From assembly GCF_021462225.1 (NCBI RefSeq), contig NC_061801.1, forward strand, positions 6,940,125-7,004,124: 64,000 bases of DNA, written 5' to 3'. Shown piece by piece: positions 12,890-24,699 of this stretch. Made by a program: the position numbers and the translations under genes. The notes under the pieces were generated by a model that made no database searches, was not told the DNA's origin, and was given only the letters and a program-made list of their open reading frames with translations. This stretch comes from Girardinichthys multiradiatus. Its lineage: Eukaryota; Chordata; Actinopteri; Cyprinodontiformes; Goodeidae. The first letter of the stretch is position 1, and the number at the start of each line of letters is the position of its first letter.

Positions 12890-13499
12890 CTAACGATTTG
12901 TGACATATTAATTAAACCTAAATAATCAACAGAAAGAACACATTTTCTGTCGGTGACCCACCTGCTTGGTGCAAAAAAAAAAAAAAAACACTTCTATTAT
13001 GACTTCAGGGAGGACATCACTATCTTGGAGCATTTTGCGCTGGGTCCATCACCTAACACAATACCCACACATTTATGGCTGCTCTAGCAACCCGTACATA
13101 ATGTCAATGCAGCTGCTGGCACCACTCATATCACTGTCTCCAGGCTTGCAATAAGGATCGATCCAGAAGGTGTTCCTATCTGCATTTAATATCTTACTGA
13201 AAGTGCCGAAACACTATTGTAAACAGTTATGATACGTAGTGGCCTACCAGTTGTTTGGGTGAACAGAGCTTTTTTTTGGAGCTTTTTCCAATTTTGCACA
13301 CACCTTTTTGAATGTGCTGGAAGACAGCACCGCTCCAACCATCTGTTTCTCCGCTGTTACTGTAGGATGCAGAAGAAAAGCAGGAAAACATGTCCAATGC
13401 AGCGTGCTTGCAGCAACAGAGTGTTCAACATTATTGCACATTAACACTGTTAGTGTGCAACACTGTTTCTGTTTGGTGTATGACATCAAGTCTTTTACA

Positions 13500-13634
13500 G
13501 TCAAAAGGTTCAGGTCGAAATGAAGTTAAGTCTAAAATCTTTTATAATACTCTCAAGTCGAGTCAAGTCTTTAAATTTATGACTCGAGTCTGGCTTGATT
13601 CTAAGTCACCTGACTTGAGTCCACAACTCTGGTA
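13500..13634. repeat. fragment of GACTCGAGTC-type fish MITE
   Basis: Repeated AAGTCGAGTCAAGTC and GACTCGAGTC words end in GACTTGAGTCCACAACTCTGG, like the end of an abundant fish non-autonomous element. Only one end is recognisable. Confidence 0.45.
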
Positions 13635-14715
13635 TATACCCCAATATAATCTTGGTTGAAGTGTAAAGTATAAACAAAAAATAAAATAGCCTTTTATTTG
13701 ACCGATTAAAATCTACTTTGGACTTTGTTTTTTTGGTGTGATAGCCTCACGATGACCAGTTAAAACAAATCAGTGAAAAAAATACACAGATGTTGTAATT
13801 TGTATCTCACAGAGCCCTCTACTCGGTTAAAATTTTTCTTTAAGGGTACGTAAGACTGTCTTACAGTATCAGAACGCTGTGATAAAAGGAAGCCTGAAGG
13901 ATCTTCTTTCTGTTCCAAACCACACATTAGGTATTGCACAGTTAGCTAAATAAAAACGAGCTGTCAGTTTAACTGTTCATCCATATTTAAATCACTGTGC
14001 AGAAGTGTCGGGTAATTATTCTAACTGAGCAATTCAGCCATTATTTATTCTACAAAAGAAATCAGTATGGATCATTCATGGGGCTGGATATAGAAATCAC
14101 ACCTTTTCATTATTTTTGCAGTCAAAACTGTTTACAGACCTTGTGGGGGTTCAAACGGCACAAAAAATATTTGATCAATAATCAAACTATTACCAGGTCA
14201 TATTCAAAAATTGTTCAGTAAAAGGGAAGGGGTTTATGATTTAAGGGGAAAGTTTCATTTTAAATCAGGGAAGGTTTGTATGACTAGAAAGCTTTTTGTA
14301 TTTCAATCTGTGGAGTAAAACTGTATAAAAGTTTGAATGTAGAACTCAAGGAATGTCCAAACAAAAACGTCTCAAAAAGAGGTATAAAGACATAATATTC
14401 CAAGATATAGGGATGAAGAGTGTGTCGGATTATTTCTTCCCAACTATATATGTATGTGCATATATGTTTGTATATATTCTTTATTAGTACCGGATAATTT
14501 TTTATAAGGTTAATATCTCTGTATTTATTAATTATTTTCTATGTAATTATTGTGATATAAATAATATAGAGTAACTAGGTAAGTGGAATTATTATTGTAT
14601 AGGTCTTATTGACCTTATTCTTGTGAATTAAAGTGGAACAAGAGAGTATTATTAGGTTTTTGAAGAAGGTGTGGGATCAGGTAAATTTGTACTTCTTCCC
14701 ACTCCTTTTTAAATA

Positions 14716-15992
14716 CACTATATTGCCAAACATATTCGCTCACCCATCCAAATGAATAAAATCAGGTGTTCCAATCACCATGGCCACAGGTGTATAAATC
14801 AAGCCCCCAGGCATGCAGACTGTTTCTACATTTGTGAAGGAATGGGTTTCTCTCAGGAGCTCAGTGAATTCCAGCCTGGTACTGTGATAGGATGCCACCT
14901 GTCCAACAAGCCTAGTCATGAAATTTCCACACTCCTAAATATTCCACCGTCAACTGTCAGTGGTATTATAAGAAACTGGAAGCAATGGGAAATGACAGTA
15001 ACTCAGCCACGTAAACTCACAGAGCGGTGGTGTATAGTGCACAGAGGTCCTCGACTTTCTGCAAAATAAATCGCTGATTCAATTCAGTTTTATTTATATA
15101 GCGCCAATTCACAACACAGGTTTCAAGGCACTTTACAAAGTCATTTCAATTGAATCAGACAGATTTCAAGTTGGGTACACACATTCCAATTAATCCCAAC
15201 TATCAAACAGTGCAGTGAGATTCACTTTATTATTCAAATTGGTTAAAAGTTTTTCTATCTAAGGAAAACAGCAGATTGCATCGAGTTAGTGACTTCCCGC
15301 ATTCACTCCTACTGAATTAGCACGTAGCAACAGTGAACAGTCGCCTGGGTTGACTTTACACCAATCCCTCATATGGAGCCACAGACCTCCAAACCTCATG
15401 TGGCTTTCAGATTAGCTCAAGAACAATAGGTTTCCATGGCCAAGCAGCTGCATCCAAGCCATACATCACCAAGTGCAAAGCGTCAGATGCAGTGGTGTAA
15501 AGCACGGCGCCACTGGACTCTAGAGCAGTGGAGGTCCATTCTCTGTAGTGACCAATCGCGTGTCTCCATCTGGCAGATCTGAGTCTGGGTTTGGAGGTTG
15601 CCAGGAGAAGGGTTAGTCTGACTGTATTGGGCCAAGTCCAAAGTTTGGTGAAGGGGGATTATGCTGTGGGGTTGTTTTTTTTTTTTTCAGAAGCTGGGCT
15701 TGGATCCTCAGTTCCAGTGAAAGGAACTCTGAATGCCTCAGCTTGAGCTTAACTGGCCCAGAGTCCTGACCTCAACCAAACAGAACATCTTTAGGATGAA
15801 TTAGAGTGAAGACTGAGAGCCCGCCATTATCATCTAACATCAGTGTCTGGAAGAATGGTGAAAACAATGAACACAATCCTAAACCTTGTGGACAGCCTTC
15901 TCAGAAGAGCTGAATCTGGTATGGCGCCTATGGATTAGGAATGGGATGTCACTTAAGTTTATATGTGAGCCAATACATTTGGCAATATAGTT
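14716..15992 (+). mobile_element. degenerate Tc1-like transposon D1, interrupted by a LINE tail
   Basis: The terminal repeat CACTATATTGCCAAA with flanking TA (14714-14715) starts it, and GGCAATATAG then TA (15993-15994) ends it. The decayed transposase begins near 14840 and contains recognisable SQELSEFQPGTVIGC and LLNIPPSTVSGIIRNWKQW segments. A LINE tail of about 300 bp is inserted near 15077-15380. Several deletions remove the region of the second catalytic Asp. D2 (37812-38362) is a shorter relic of the same family in the opposite orientation. Confidence 0.75.
15077..15380 (-). mobile_element. L2-like LINE 3' tail, 5'-truncated
   Basis: Read on the minus strand, it ends in GGCGCTATATAAATAAAACT followed by TGAATTGAAT, the 3' terminus of the LINE whose longer copy is at 33390-36000. 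It shares with that copy the segment around ATGAGGGATTG...AAGTCAA and AGATAGAAAA. It lies between ATCGCTGA and CCACAGACCTCC of the Tc1-like relic D1, which dates it as later than D1. Confidence 0.65.
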
Positions 15993-15994
15993 TA

Positions 15995-17235
15995 TGTAAA
16001 TATTTGAACTGTCTTTTGGATATTCATTATTATTGAAATTATTTTCTTTGTTTACTTTTGTTCTTTACATATTTGAAATAAATTCTTTAAACTATACCAA
16101 CATAAAAGCTCACATATTTAAAAAACAAAATGTGTTATTCCTACTTTTAAATTAATTATTAGTATTTTTAAGTGTTGTAGTTTTAAGCACGATAAATGTG
16201 CCAACTTTTTAAATCCTCAAAAATATATATTTCAAATAAATTAAGTTGTTTGATTTCATCATATACAGATAAATGTCGTAGGATTTGGATAAAAAAAACT
16301 CTTGCCTTTGAAACATTGTAAGAAATAGTTTATTGCATTTGCAAATAAAATTATTAATGGAATATTTAAGAGAAATTTTGCCCAGATGGTAATACACTGA
16401 CACGGTGAATATTACAAACAGAGAGTTTGCTTTACACCTTTCTTTCTTTCTTTTGAAACCACAGTGCTTGAACTAGACTTCCCTGCTGTCACTGAGTATT
16501 TGATCTGCAGAGAAGGTATACAGAAACACTGCCTGCATCAAATTCAGTGTCAGCATATCAACACTTTCCTTACACTAACATTTCTTAAATATTCCCTAAG
16601 AGTTAGATTGTTGTTTTCCCCGTTTCTGCTCGGTTTATGAGGGCGAATAAAAAGGGGAGTCTGAGTTTTTTGGTCAACACAGACCCGAAGTAACCGAGCC
16701 TGGCCTCATGCCATGACAACATGTTTTTGTGCCCATACATCCAGGAAGTCATGGCCAAAGAGGAAAAACAGGCACTGGCTCCCTCACCTCAGAGACACTC
16801 TCCAACTCAAAAACAACATGTCATGCTTGTTAAAATAACTGTTTTGAACCATCTTGTGAGCCATTGAAACCATTTTGATTTTTTTTGTGTCCCATTAGCT
16901 GGAAAATGAAACTCAGACCACAACTTGATGCCTTACCAACACACACGTCACTTAACCATGTTTATGAGGTTAACAAAGTGTACCGATGTTGTTACCATGT
17001 ATTTACAAGTCACACCCCTGTTCACATTATAGATCATTGCAGAAGCAGAACTGGTGGTCTGTCCAGGGTGTAACTGGGTTCTCTCCTGAACCCTGCCTGT
17101 CTTAAAAAGAATAAAAAACTGCTTTAATGATCTGAGAGGATTGTAAATGGTGTCACAGTACCACTATTTCACAAGATCAGGTGGCTCATTCTACTGTAAG
17201 AGAAGATGCTGCTATTAGATTTCATAGTAAATATT
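15995..17235. other. no recognisable gene
   Basis: AT-rich DNA with an old CTTTCTTT patch at 16440-16452. I recognise no exon. The part 17040-17110 has a weak resemblance to the CTGTCCAGGGTGTA box of the repeat described at 54369-54665. Confidence 0.35.
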
Positions 17236-17239
17236 GTGA

Positions 17240-17272
17240 ATGATCGCCAATCAATCGGTGCACCCCTAGTTG
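17240..17272. repeat. solo end of a hAT-like element
   Basis: AATCAATCGGTGCACCCCTA is the same terminal motif that bounds the hAT-like element at 43255-45290 (TCAATCGGTGCACCCC). Only this end is present, so it is a fragment. Confidence 0.5.
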
Positions 17273-17598
17273 TCACCATCAGTGATTCTTGCGCTCCTAC
17301 AGCCCTTATCAAGAAGTGCCTCAGAGCTCTATAGTTGGGCCATTACTCTGTCATATGCATGATCCCACTTTGTCACATTTCGAAACAGTCTGCAATTTTA
17401 TTCATATGCGGAGGGCATACAAACCTCTATTAGCACCTAACCATCAAGTAAGCGTCCCCAACCCTTAGCAACTGCTTATTGAGTATCAAAGCCTGGATGT
17501 CTGTTGGTCTACTTAAACTTGACAACAGTAAAACTGTGTCTCTGTTTGAGGTCCCACAGGCACTTAACTGTAAGGTTGAAGATATCCTTTTGCATATA

Positions 17599-19208
17599 CA
17601 GGTCCTTCTCAAAATATTAGCATATTGTGATAAAGTTCATTATTTTCCATAATGTCATGATGAAAATTTAACATTCATATATTTTAGATTCATTGCACAC
17701 TAACTGAAATATTTCAGGTCTTTTATTGTCTTAATACGGGTGATTTTGGCATACAGCTCATGAAAACCCAAAATTCCTATCTCACAAAATTAGCATATCA
17801 TTAAAAGGGTCTCTAAACGAGCTATGAACCTAATCATCTGAATCAACGAGTTAACTCTAAACACCTGCAAAAGATTCCTGAGGCCTTTAAAACTCCCAGC
17901 CTGGTTCATCACTCAAAACCCCAATCATGGGTAAGACTGCCGACCTGACTGCTGTCCAGAAGGCCACTATTAACACCCTCAAGCAAGAGGGTAAGACACA
18001 GAAAGAAATTTCTGAACGAATAGGCTGTTCCCAGAGTGCTGTATCAAGGCACCTCAGTGGGAAGTCTGTGGGAAGGAAAAAGTGTGGCAGAAAACGCTGC
18101 ACAACGAGAAGAGGTGACCGGACCCTGAGGAAGATTGTGGAGAAGGGCCGATTCCAGACCTTGGGGGACCTGCGGAAGCAGTGGACTGAGTCTGGAGTAG
18201 AAACATCCAGAGCCACCGTGCACAGGCGTGTGCAGGAAATGGGCTACAGGTGCCGCATTCCCCAGGTCAAGCCACTTTTGAACCAGAAACAGCGGCAGAA
18301 GCGCCTGACCTGGGCTACAGAGAAGCAGAACTGGACTGTTGCTCAGTGGTCCAAAGTACTTTTTTCGGATGAAAGCAAATTCTGCATGTCATTCGGAAAT
18401 CAAGGTGCCAGAGTCTGGAGGAAGACTGGGGAGAAGGAAATGCCAAAATGCCAGAAGTCCAGTGTCAAGTACCCACAGTCAGTGATGGTCTGGGGTGCCG
18501 TGTCAGCTGCTGGTGTTGGTCCACTGTGTTTTATCAAGGGCAGGGTCAATGCAGCTAGCTATCAGGAGATTTTGGAGCACTTCATGCTTCCATCTGCTGA
18601 AAAGCTTTATGGAGATGAAGATTTCATTTTTCAGCATGACCTGGCACCTGCTCACAGTGCTAAAACCACTGGTAAATGGTTTACTGACCATGGTATCACT
18701 GTGCTCAATTGGCCTGCCAACTCTCCTGACCTGAACCCCATAGAGAATCTGTGGGATATTGTGAAGAGAACGTTGAGAGACTCAAGACACAACACTCTGG
18801 ATGAGCTAAAGGCCGCTATCGAAGCATCCTGGGCCTCCATAAGACCTCAGCAGTGCCACAGGCTGATTGCCTCCATGCCACGCCGCATTGAAGCAGTCAT
18901 TTCTGCAAAAGGATTCCCGACCAAGTATTGAGTGCATAACTGTACATGATTATTTGAAGGTTGACGTTTTTTGTATTAAAAACACTTTTCTTTTATTGGT
19001 CGGATAAAATATGCTAATTTTGTGAGATAGGAATTTTGGGTTTTCACGAGCTGTATGCCAAAATCATCTGTATTAAGACAATAAAAGACCTGAAATATTT
19101 CAGTTAGTGTGCAATGAATCTAAAATATATGAATGTTAAATTTTCATCATGACATTATGGAAAATAATGAACTTTATCACAATATGCTAATATTTTGAGA
19201 AGGACCTG
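17599..19208 (+). mobile_element. Tc1-like transposon family A, copy A1, full length
   Basis: It is a complete 1610-bp element running CAGGTCC...GGACCTG, with TA on both sides (17597-17598 and 19209-19210), the hallmark of Tc1/mariner insertion. The terminal inverted repeats are about 200 bp long. Each contains the motif TYACAAAATTAGCATAT-like twice (left: 17608-17629 and 17781-17799), an IR/DR arrangement like that used for transposase binding in other Tc1 elements. The single gene inside is intact. A2 and A3 have exactly the same length. Confidence 0.97.
17927..18931 (+). CDS. Tc1-like DD34E transposase, intact (A1)
   Basis: This 334-residue protein would cut and paste its own element in the nucleus. 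The N-terminal paired-like DNA-binding part has two helix-turn-helix blocks (about residues 8-45 and 62-110). A basic stretch, GRKKCGRKR at 49-57, probably serves as the nuclear signal. The DDE catalytic domain has D148 (LFSDES), D238 (FQHD) and E273 (NPIEN), giving the 34-residue D-E spacing of Tc1 elements. The ATG follows the leader ACCCCAATC, and all four copies share it. The frame has no stop or shift, so the protein could be functional. Differences from A3 are N16, T60, R126, N135 and a His in place of Pro in the C-terminal part. Confidence 0.96.
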   Translation: MGKTADLTAVQKATINTLKQEGKTQKEISERIGCSQSAVSRHLSGKSVGRKKCGRKRCTTRRGDRTLRKIVEKGRFQTLGDLRKQWTESGVETSRATVHRRVQEMGYRCRIPQVKPLLNQKQRQKRLTWATEKQNWTVAQWSKVLFSDESKFCMSFGNQGARVWRKTGEKEMPKCQKSSVKYPQSVMVWGAVSAAGVGPLCFIKGRVNAASYQEILEHFMLPSAEKLYGDEDFIFQHDLAPAHSAKTTGKWFTDHGITVLNWPANSPDLNPIENLWDIVKRTLRDSRHNTLDELKAAIEASWASIRPQQCHRLIASMPRRIEAVISAKGFPTKY

Positions 19209-19210
19209 TA

Positions 19211-20335
19211 GATTGCTGCTCTATCTGTCTGTCCTCCAAAGTCCACAACTTCCATCTTCCCTTTTGGGTCACATTTTAAATCCTCCAGGGAATCTGCTTT
19301 CTCTCGTCTTAAAATGTCTAAAGAATATTGCCATGCCTCACGGATCCAGTATCACTGCAATATTGTCTTGTTTTGGCTATAAGATAACCAGTAAAGCTCT
19401 GGAAAGGTCCCAGTATGTACATATAATTGGTTTCCGGTGTTGCTGCTTGCACTAAATCATAGAAACACATCACTTAAACTCTAATTCAGTTTCATTAGCT
19501 TTAAGAAGCTGTCCTTAAATGTAATATTTCTGACAATGACTGTACCAATACACATGAATAAATATTAATTCAGTTAACGTATTAAGGTTCCAATCCACGA
19601 TAAAAGACATCTTAGCGTGGTATAGATAAAAATTAAACACTTTCAGTCCAGTTCTGTACAGTGAAATCCAGCACAGTCCAGTTAAATCCAATTATAATCC
19701 CATTCAATTTAACAGACTCCATGCAGTTCTAAAATAATCATTTTTAATAAATATGTTAAGCTACAGAAGCACACAGATTGCACAGATTTAGTTGTTTTTT
19801 TTTACTTAGATAAAATACTCCATAATTAATAATAATTATCCAGTGGGAAACACTGGAGAGAAAAACTAAGTTACAACAAGAAATGGCCAGCAGCAACCAA
19901 ATTATACCACAAAGAACCCAAGGTTTCATCTGTGAACGGGATGAGTTAGGCAACTTCATGTTTGTTGTTGCCGTGGAACGAACCCACTCTATGTAGAAAA
20001 TGATACATGGCCTCCCAGATTTTAAAAGGGTTAACATGCATCAATCAGCTTCTTCTGCTGCATGATCCAAAAGAGAAGCAAATCTTCCTCACACTTCAAG
20101 ACCTTCTTCTCTGATACACTCTGATGTAAAGATGTTTATAATAGAGCTTCATCAGCTTTTCAGCTAAAACAGTCAAGGGAATTTGATTGCTTAGTGATTT
20201 GGATGCAATAAAACCATGTGCCTTTAAGACAGATAATGCTAAACAAAATCAGGCATTTCATTGGTTGTAATCTTCCACCACTGTTACCACAACTCAATTA
20301 GTTTATAGAATTATTTATTCAGGCACCAACGTTGT
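19211..20335. other. no recognisable gene
   Basis: I see no exon or clear transposon between A1 and the Tc1-like relic at 20338. The open frame on the minus strand around 19756-20037 has no recognisable domain or splice sites. Confidence 0.4.
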
Positions 20336-20337
20336 TA

Positions 20338-21095
20338 TTTAATGGCTTGCAAAAATATTCACACCTGCTGAACTTCCTCTCGTTTTGTCACAATTCCATC
20401 ACAAATTTCAATGTATATAATTACAATTTATATATTTATTATTTATTCTTAACATTAGGTGATGATAAATCCCCGAGTAGTGGCTGCATCATGCTGTGGG
20501 AAATTAGTTTCTTCAGCAGGGCAACTGAACTAGTGAAGGTTCAAGGGAATGTGCATGGGGCTAAATAGAGGGCAATTCTGGAAGAAAACGTGCTAAAGGC
20601 TAGAAAATACTTGAGACATGGTGAAGGTTCATTCTCAACACACAACAAGAAACATACAGCCAGAACTACAATGGAAGAACTCAGATCCAATCCTATTTGT
20701 GTGTTAGAATGGCTCAGTCAAAGTCCAGACCTGAATCCAATTAAGTATCCATTAAATCTCACCGAGCTTGAGTTACGATGCAAAAGAATATTGGAAATAA
20801 AAATAAAAATCTCTAAATGTGCAAACAGCTAGCCACATACCCCCAAAGATTTGCCACTATGATTGCAGCAAAAGGTTGTTTTTACAAATGATTGACTCAG
20901 GAGGCTGAATACATGTTCATGCCACACTTTTCAGATTTGTATTGGTATTAAAAAAAGACTTAAATGTAACATATTAATTCCAATTTAATTCATACACTAC
21001 TTTGTGTTGGTCTCAAATAAAACATATCCACAGAGATTGCAATGTGAGAAAATGTTAAAAAGTTCAAAGGTGTGAATACTTTTGCGAGGAAGCTT
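20338..21095 (+). mobile_element. degenerate, internally deleted Tc1-like transposon
   Basis: The left end TTGCAAAAATATTCACACCTG and the right end GGTGTGAATACTTTTGCGAGGAAG are inverted relatives. Inside are scattered transposase boxes: GGCTGCATCATGCTGTGG near 20481, and CTCAGTCAAAGTCCAGACCTGAATCC near 20713 (the S-P-D-L-N-P box), which is followed by a lost Glu codon. Many stops and deletions make it a relic. Confidence 0.65.
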
Positions 21096-21687
21096 GTTAT
21101 ATAAATACATTGCAGTGAAGGTCAGTCAACAAATTGTTCCCTCCAAATATCACCTCAGACAGAGAGCAGAGGTCTCACCTGTTTCATGGTGGGCCCTTCA
21201 AATCACACTGAACAAATTATATAACACTAAAGTTGTCAGACGACTATTTCCCATCAAAAATATATTTATTTAGCAGTATTGATCAAAATTAAAAGTCCCC
21301 CACACCGGGTGTTTGGTTTTTTCCTGCAGCTGCCTTCTCTCGCAATTTCAACCCAATCACAGAACGTAATTCTTCCCAAACAGATCTAATGAACTCGTGA
21401 AATCCGTGTATCTAGCTGTAATTTCATTGTGCCGTGTACTGCTGGTCACTATAACAACGCAATACGTCTTCAATACAGTACAGCTTTTTTGCAAACATGA
21501 ATACCCTGATTTGTAAAAGCATCTTGAAGAGTGCAAAGAAAAAAACATGCAGCAGAGCAGAGCAGAACAAAGCATTTCAGCAGTGTGCTGCACGGAGTGG
21601 ATGAGACCAGCCTCTCTGTCTTCCTGTGTGCGCGCGTTCCCCTCCGTCACTAAAACACAGAATAGCAGCTGTTTTGTTTCACCTTAC

Positions 21688-21950
21688 CTTGTCGGGCTGC
21701 TCGGGGATAAGCGCTCCGGGTGATGAAGCCCGCCGTTTAAAACAAGCACAAATGTGAAGAAATAGGAGCAGGTAGTCCCGTTTTGAAGGAGTGGAGATGG
21801 TGCTGCTTTGGCAACCTCTCGCCGCTTTAAGTTTGGATTAGGTGTCGCTGTGTTAAGTGCCAGCAGAGGAGTGGAATCGGAGAACTGTCTGTGGAGGGGC
21901 TTTAACACGCTGCTGGCTGAGCCGCTGGCTGCCACCCTGAGCTAACTGAG
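21688..21950 (-). other. candidate first exon of an unidentified minus-strand gene
   Basis: On the minus strand an ATG at 21935 opens a frame of 83 codons (MAASGSASSVLKPLHRQ at its start) that runs into a strong splice donor, GACAAG|GTAAGG, whose exon side ends at 21688. The region 21650-22100 is less AT-rich than its surroundings and free of recognised transposons, as expected near a promoter. I do not recognise the protein and found no next exon further left, so it could also be a 5' untranslated exon or chance. Confidence 0.3.
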
Positions 21951-22225
21951 GGCTACTTAACTCACACCATTAACTTTGTGTAACCCTGTGGAACGCTCCT
22001 TTGTACGGCGCTACTAAGTTAGCTACATTGTAACGAACACTAGCTAACTGAGCACTTTAAAACACTGACTCTGTTAACTGCCCCGGAGCTTACCGTGGGT
22101 ATGCTTTAGCTGGCAGACAATGAGGCTGCTTTATAGTATACAGTTATGTTAGCTTAGCTAAACTGAGATAAGCTAGTGCTGCATTCAAGGACCTCTGAGA
22201 ACTCGTATTTCTGTCAACTGAAAAT

Positions 22226-22241
22226 AATATATATATATATA
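22226..22241. repeat. (TA)n tract, left flank of B1
   Basis: A short TA dinucleotide run directly abuts the left terminal repeat of B1. The right end of B1 is also followed by a TA run (23809-23850), so B1 seems to have inserted into a TA microsatellite. Confidence 0.8.
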
Positions 22242-23808
22242 CACTGTTCCAAAAACAAGGAGAACACTTAAACAACACAATATAACTCAAGAGTAAATCA
22301 AACTTCTGTGAAATCAAACTGACCACTTAGGAAGCAACACTGATTGACAATCAATTTCACTGCTGTTGTGCAAATGGAATAGACAAAGGGGGGAAATCTT
22401 TGGCGATTAGCAAGACACTCAATAAAGGAGTGGTTCTGCAGGTGGGGACCACAGACCACTTCTCAGTACCTATGCTTTCTGACTGATGTTTTGGTCACGT
22501 TTGAATGTTGGTGGTGCTTTCACACTCGTGGTAGCATGAGACGGACTCTACAACCCACACAAGTGGCTCAGGTAGTGCAGCTCATCCAGGATGGCACATC
22601 AATGTGAGCTGTGGCAAGAAGGTTTGCTGTGTCTGTCAGCGTAGTGTCCAGAGCCTGGAGGCGCTACCAGGAGACAGGCCAGTACACCAGGAGACATGGA
22701 GGAGGCCGTAGGAGGACAACAACCCAGCAGCAGGACCGCTACCTCCGCCTTTGTGTAAGGAGGAAAAGGAGGAGCACTGCCAGAGCCCTGCAAGATGACC
22801 TCCAGCAGGCCACAAATGTGCATGTGTCTGCACAAACGGTTAGAAACTGACTCCATGAGGATGGTATGAGGGCCCGACGTCCACAAATGGGGGTTGTGCT
22901 CACAGCTCAACACCGTGCAGGACGCTTGGCATTTGCCAGAGAACACCAGGATTGGCAAATTCGCCACTGGTGCCCGGTGCTCTTCACAGATGAAAGCAGG
23001 TTCACACTGAGCACATGTGACAGACGTGACAGAGTCTGGAGACAGCGTGGAGAGAGATCTGCTGCCTGCAACATCCTTCAGCATGACCAGTTTGGCAGTG
23101 GGTCAGTAATGATGTGGGGTGGCATTTCTTTGGAGGGTCGCATGGCCCTCCATGTGCTCGCCAGAGGTAGCCTGACTGCCATTAGGTACCGAGATGAGAT
23201 CCTCAGACCCCTTGTGAGACCATATGCTGGTGCAGTTGGCCCTGGGTTTCTCCTAATGGAGGACAATGCTAGACCTCATGTGGCTGGAGTGTGTCAGCAG
23301 TTCCTGCAAGATGAAGACATTGAAGCTATGGACTGACCCGCCCATTCCCCAGACCTGAATCCAACTGAGTACATCTGGGACATCATGTCTCGCTCTATCC
23401 ACCAACGTCACGTTGCACCACAGACTGTCCAGGAGTTGGAGGATACTTTAGTCCAGGTCTGGGAGGAGATCCCTCAGGAGACCATCCACCGTCTCATCAG
23501 GAGCATGCCCAGGTGTTGTAGGGAGGTCATACAGGAACGTGGAGGCCACACACAATACTGAGCCTCATTGTGACTTGTTTTAAGGACATTACATCAAAGT
23601 TGGATCAGCCTGTAGTGTTTTTCCACTTTAATTTTGTGTGTGACTCCAAATCCAGGCCTCCATTGGTTAATAAATTGGATTTCCATTGATGATTTTTCTG
23701 TCAGCATATTCAACTTTGTACAGAACAAAGTATTCAGTGAGAATATTTCATTCATTCAGATCTAGGATGTGTTATTTGAGTGTTCCCTTTATTTTTTTGA
23801 GCAGTGTG
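22242..23808 (+). mobile_element. Tc1-like transposon family B, copy B1
   Basis: The left end CACTGTTCCAAAAACAAGG and the right end TTTATTTTTTTGAGCAGTG are diverged inverted repeats, flanked by TA runs. The interior holds one decayed transposase gene (22536-23561). The same family is present as B2 (57339-58650), and a much older relative lies at 40914-42160. Confidence 0.9.
22536..23561 (+). pseudogene. Tc1-like transposase pseudogene (B1)
   Basis: The ancestral frame has 342 codons (1026 bp, no net frameshift), from [16 protein letters not shown] to the TGA at 23559-23561. It is closed by three in-frame stops: TGA at 22605-22607 (codon 24), TGA at 22848-22850 (codon 105) and TGA at 23334-23336 (codon 267). 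The first two are CGA in B2, so they look like CpG decay. The segments LFTDES, MEDNARPH and the box corresponding to DLNPIE (here DLNPTE) mark the catalytic domain. It cannot make a full protein. Confidence 0.92.
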
Positions 23809-23850
23809 TATATATATATATATATATCTATATATATATATATATATATC
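23809..23850. repeat. (TA)n microsatellite, right flank of B1
   Basis: This is a TA run with one TC interruption. Together with 22226-22241 it looks like one microsatellite split by B1. Confidence 0.85.
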
Positions 23851-24059
23851 TGCATTAATTTACATCAGTAATTGAATTCAATAATAAACTCATTAAACTC
23901 ATTGGTGTATTTCAAACGTTGTTTTCCTGAAGATTATGGCTTAGAGATAATGAAACCTTAAAATTCTTTGCATAGGACCAATTTAGATGGATTTTAATAC
24001 AGAAATGGTTTACTTAAAAGTATGTCTTTTTACTGTACATCTCTTTGTGCTGTACTCCA

Positions 24060-24650
24060 TAGCTACTTGATTTAGGCTCCTTTCGCATGAAAACCTGCAT
24101 CAGTGCGGCGTTGCATGGAGACAATCAGCCTGTGTCTCAGCTGAAGTGAAATGGAAGCTCAGATTTGTTTGATAGCAGCCCTCAGCTCAGCTGCATTGTT
24201 GCCTCTGGTAGCCTATCTATCATCTTCCTCTTGACAATAGTCCATAGCTCCAGGTTGAGTTCAGGTGAAGCCATTTGGCTGACCAATCAAGTACAGTGAT
24301 ACTATGGTCTTTAAAGCAGGTATTGGTACTTTTAATCAGTGTGTTGAAAAGTCACCATCTCCAAAAAGCTATTCCCCATTCTTGGACCTCGATTTTGATA
24401 TGACATTTCAATTTAACTATCCTTTGAAAAGAGCAACAGTTCAGTCCTTTTCCACCTTAGCTTAGGTAAAACACTTCTGACACTGCCTCTGGTTCAGTCT
24501 GGCCTAACACAAGGAATGTGACTGTTGTAGCCCCTGTAATGGATATGTATTTCTGGTGGCTCTGGAAGCTCTGGTCCCAGCAGCGATTATCCCTGTTGCT
24601 TGTGCATCGTTTCCAACCAGTTCCTCAATTAACTCTTTTGTAACTGTTTA
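24060..24650 (-). mobile_element. degenerate Tc1-like transposon relic
   Basis: Read on the minus strand, pieces match fish Tc1-like transposases distantly related to family A. The box near 24240-24310 (CTCCAGGTTGAGTTCAGG, CCAATCAAGTACAGTGATAC) is the reverse of the S-P-D-L-N-P region, the part 24355-24385 matches the CATCTCCAAAAAGCT box, and 24540-24610 matches an N-terminal box. It is heavily decayed and the limits are approximate. Confidence 0.5.
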
Positions 24651-24658
24651 TTTGGGAC

Positions 24659-24699
24659 ACACACACACAAACACACACACACACACACACACACACAAG
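24659..24699. repeat. (AC)n microsatellite
   Basis: An AC dinucleotide run with one AA interruption. Confidence 0.95.

Noticed and set aside
17887..18216. 109-codon open frame on the minus strand, repeated at 28446-28775, 55991-56320 and 60715-61119
   Set aside because: It is antisense to the family-A transposase and recurs only because the element recurs. It has no domain of its own.
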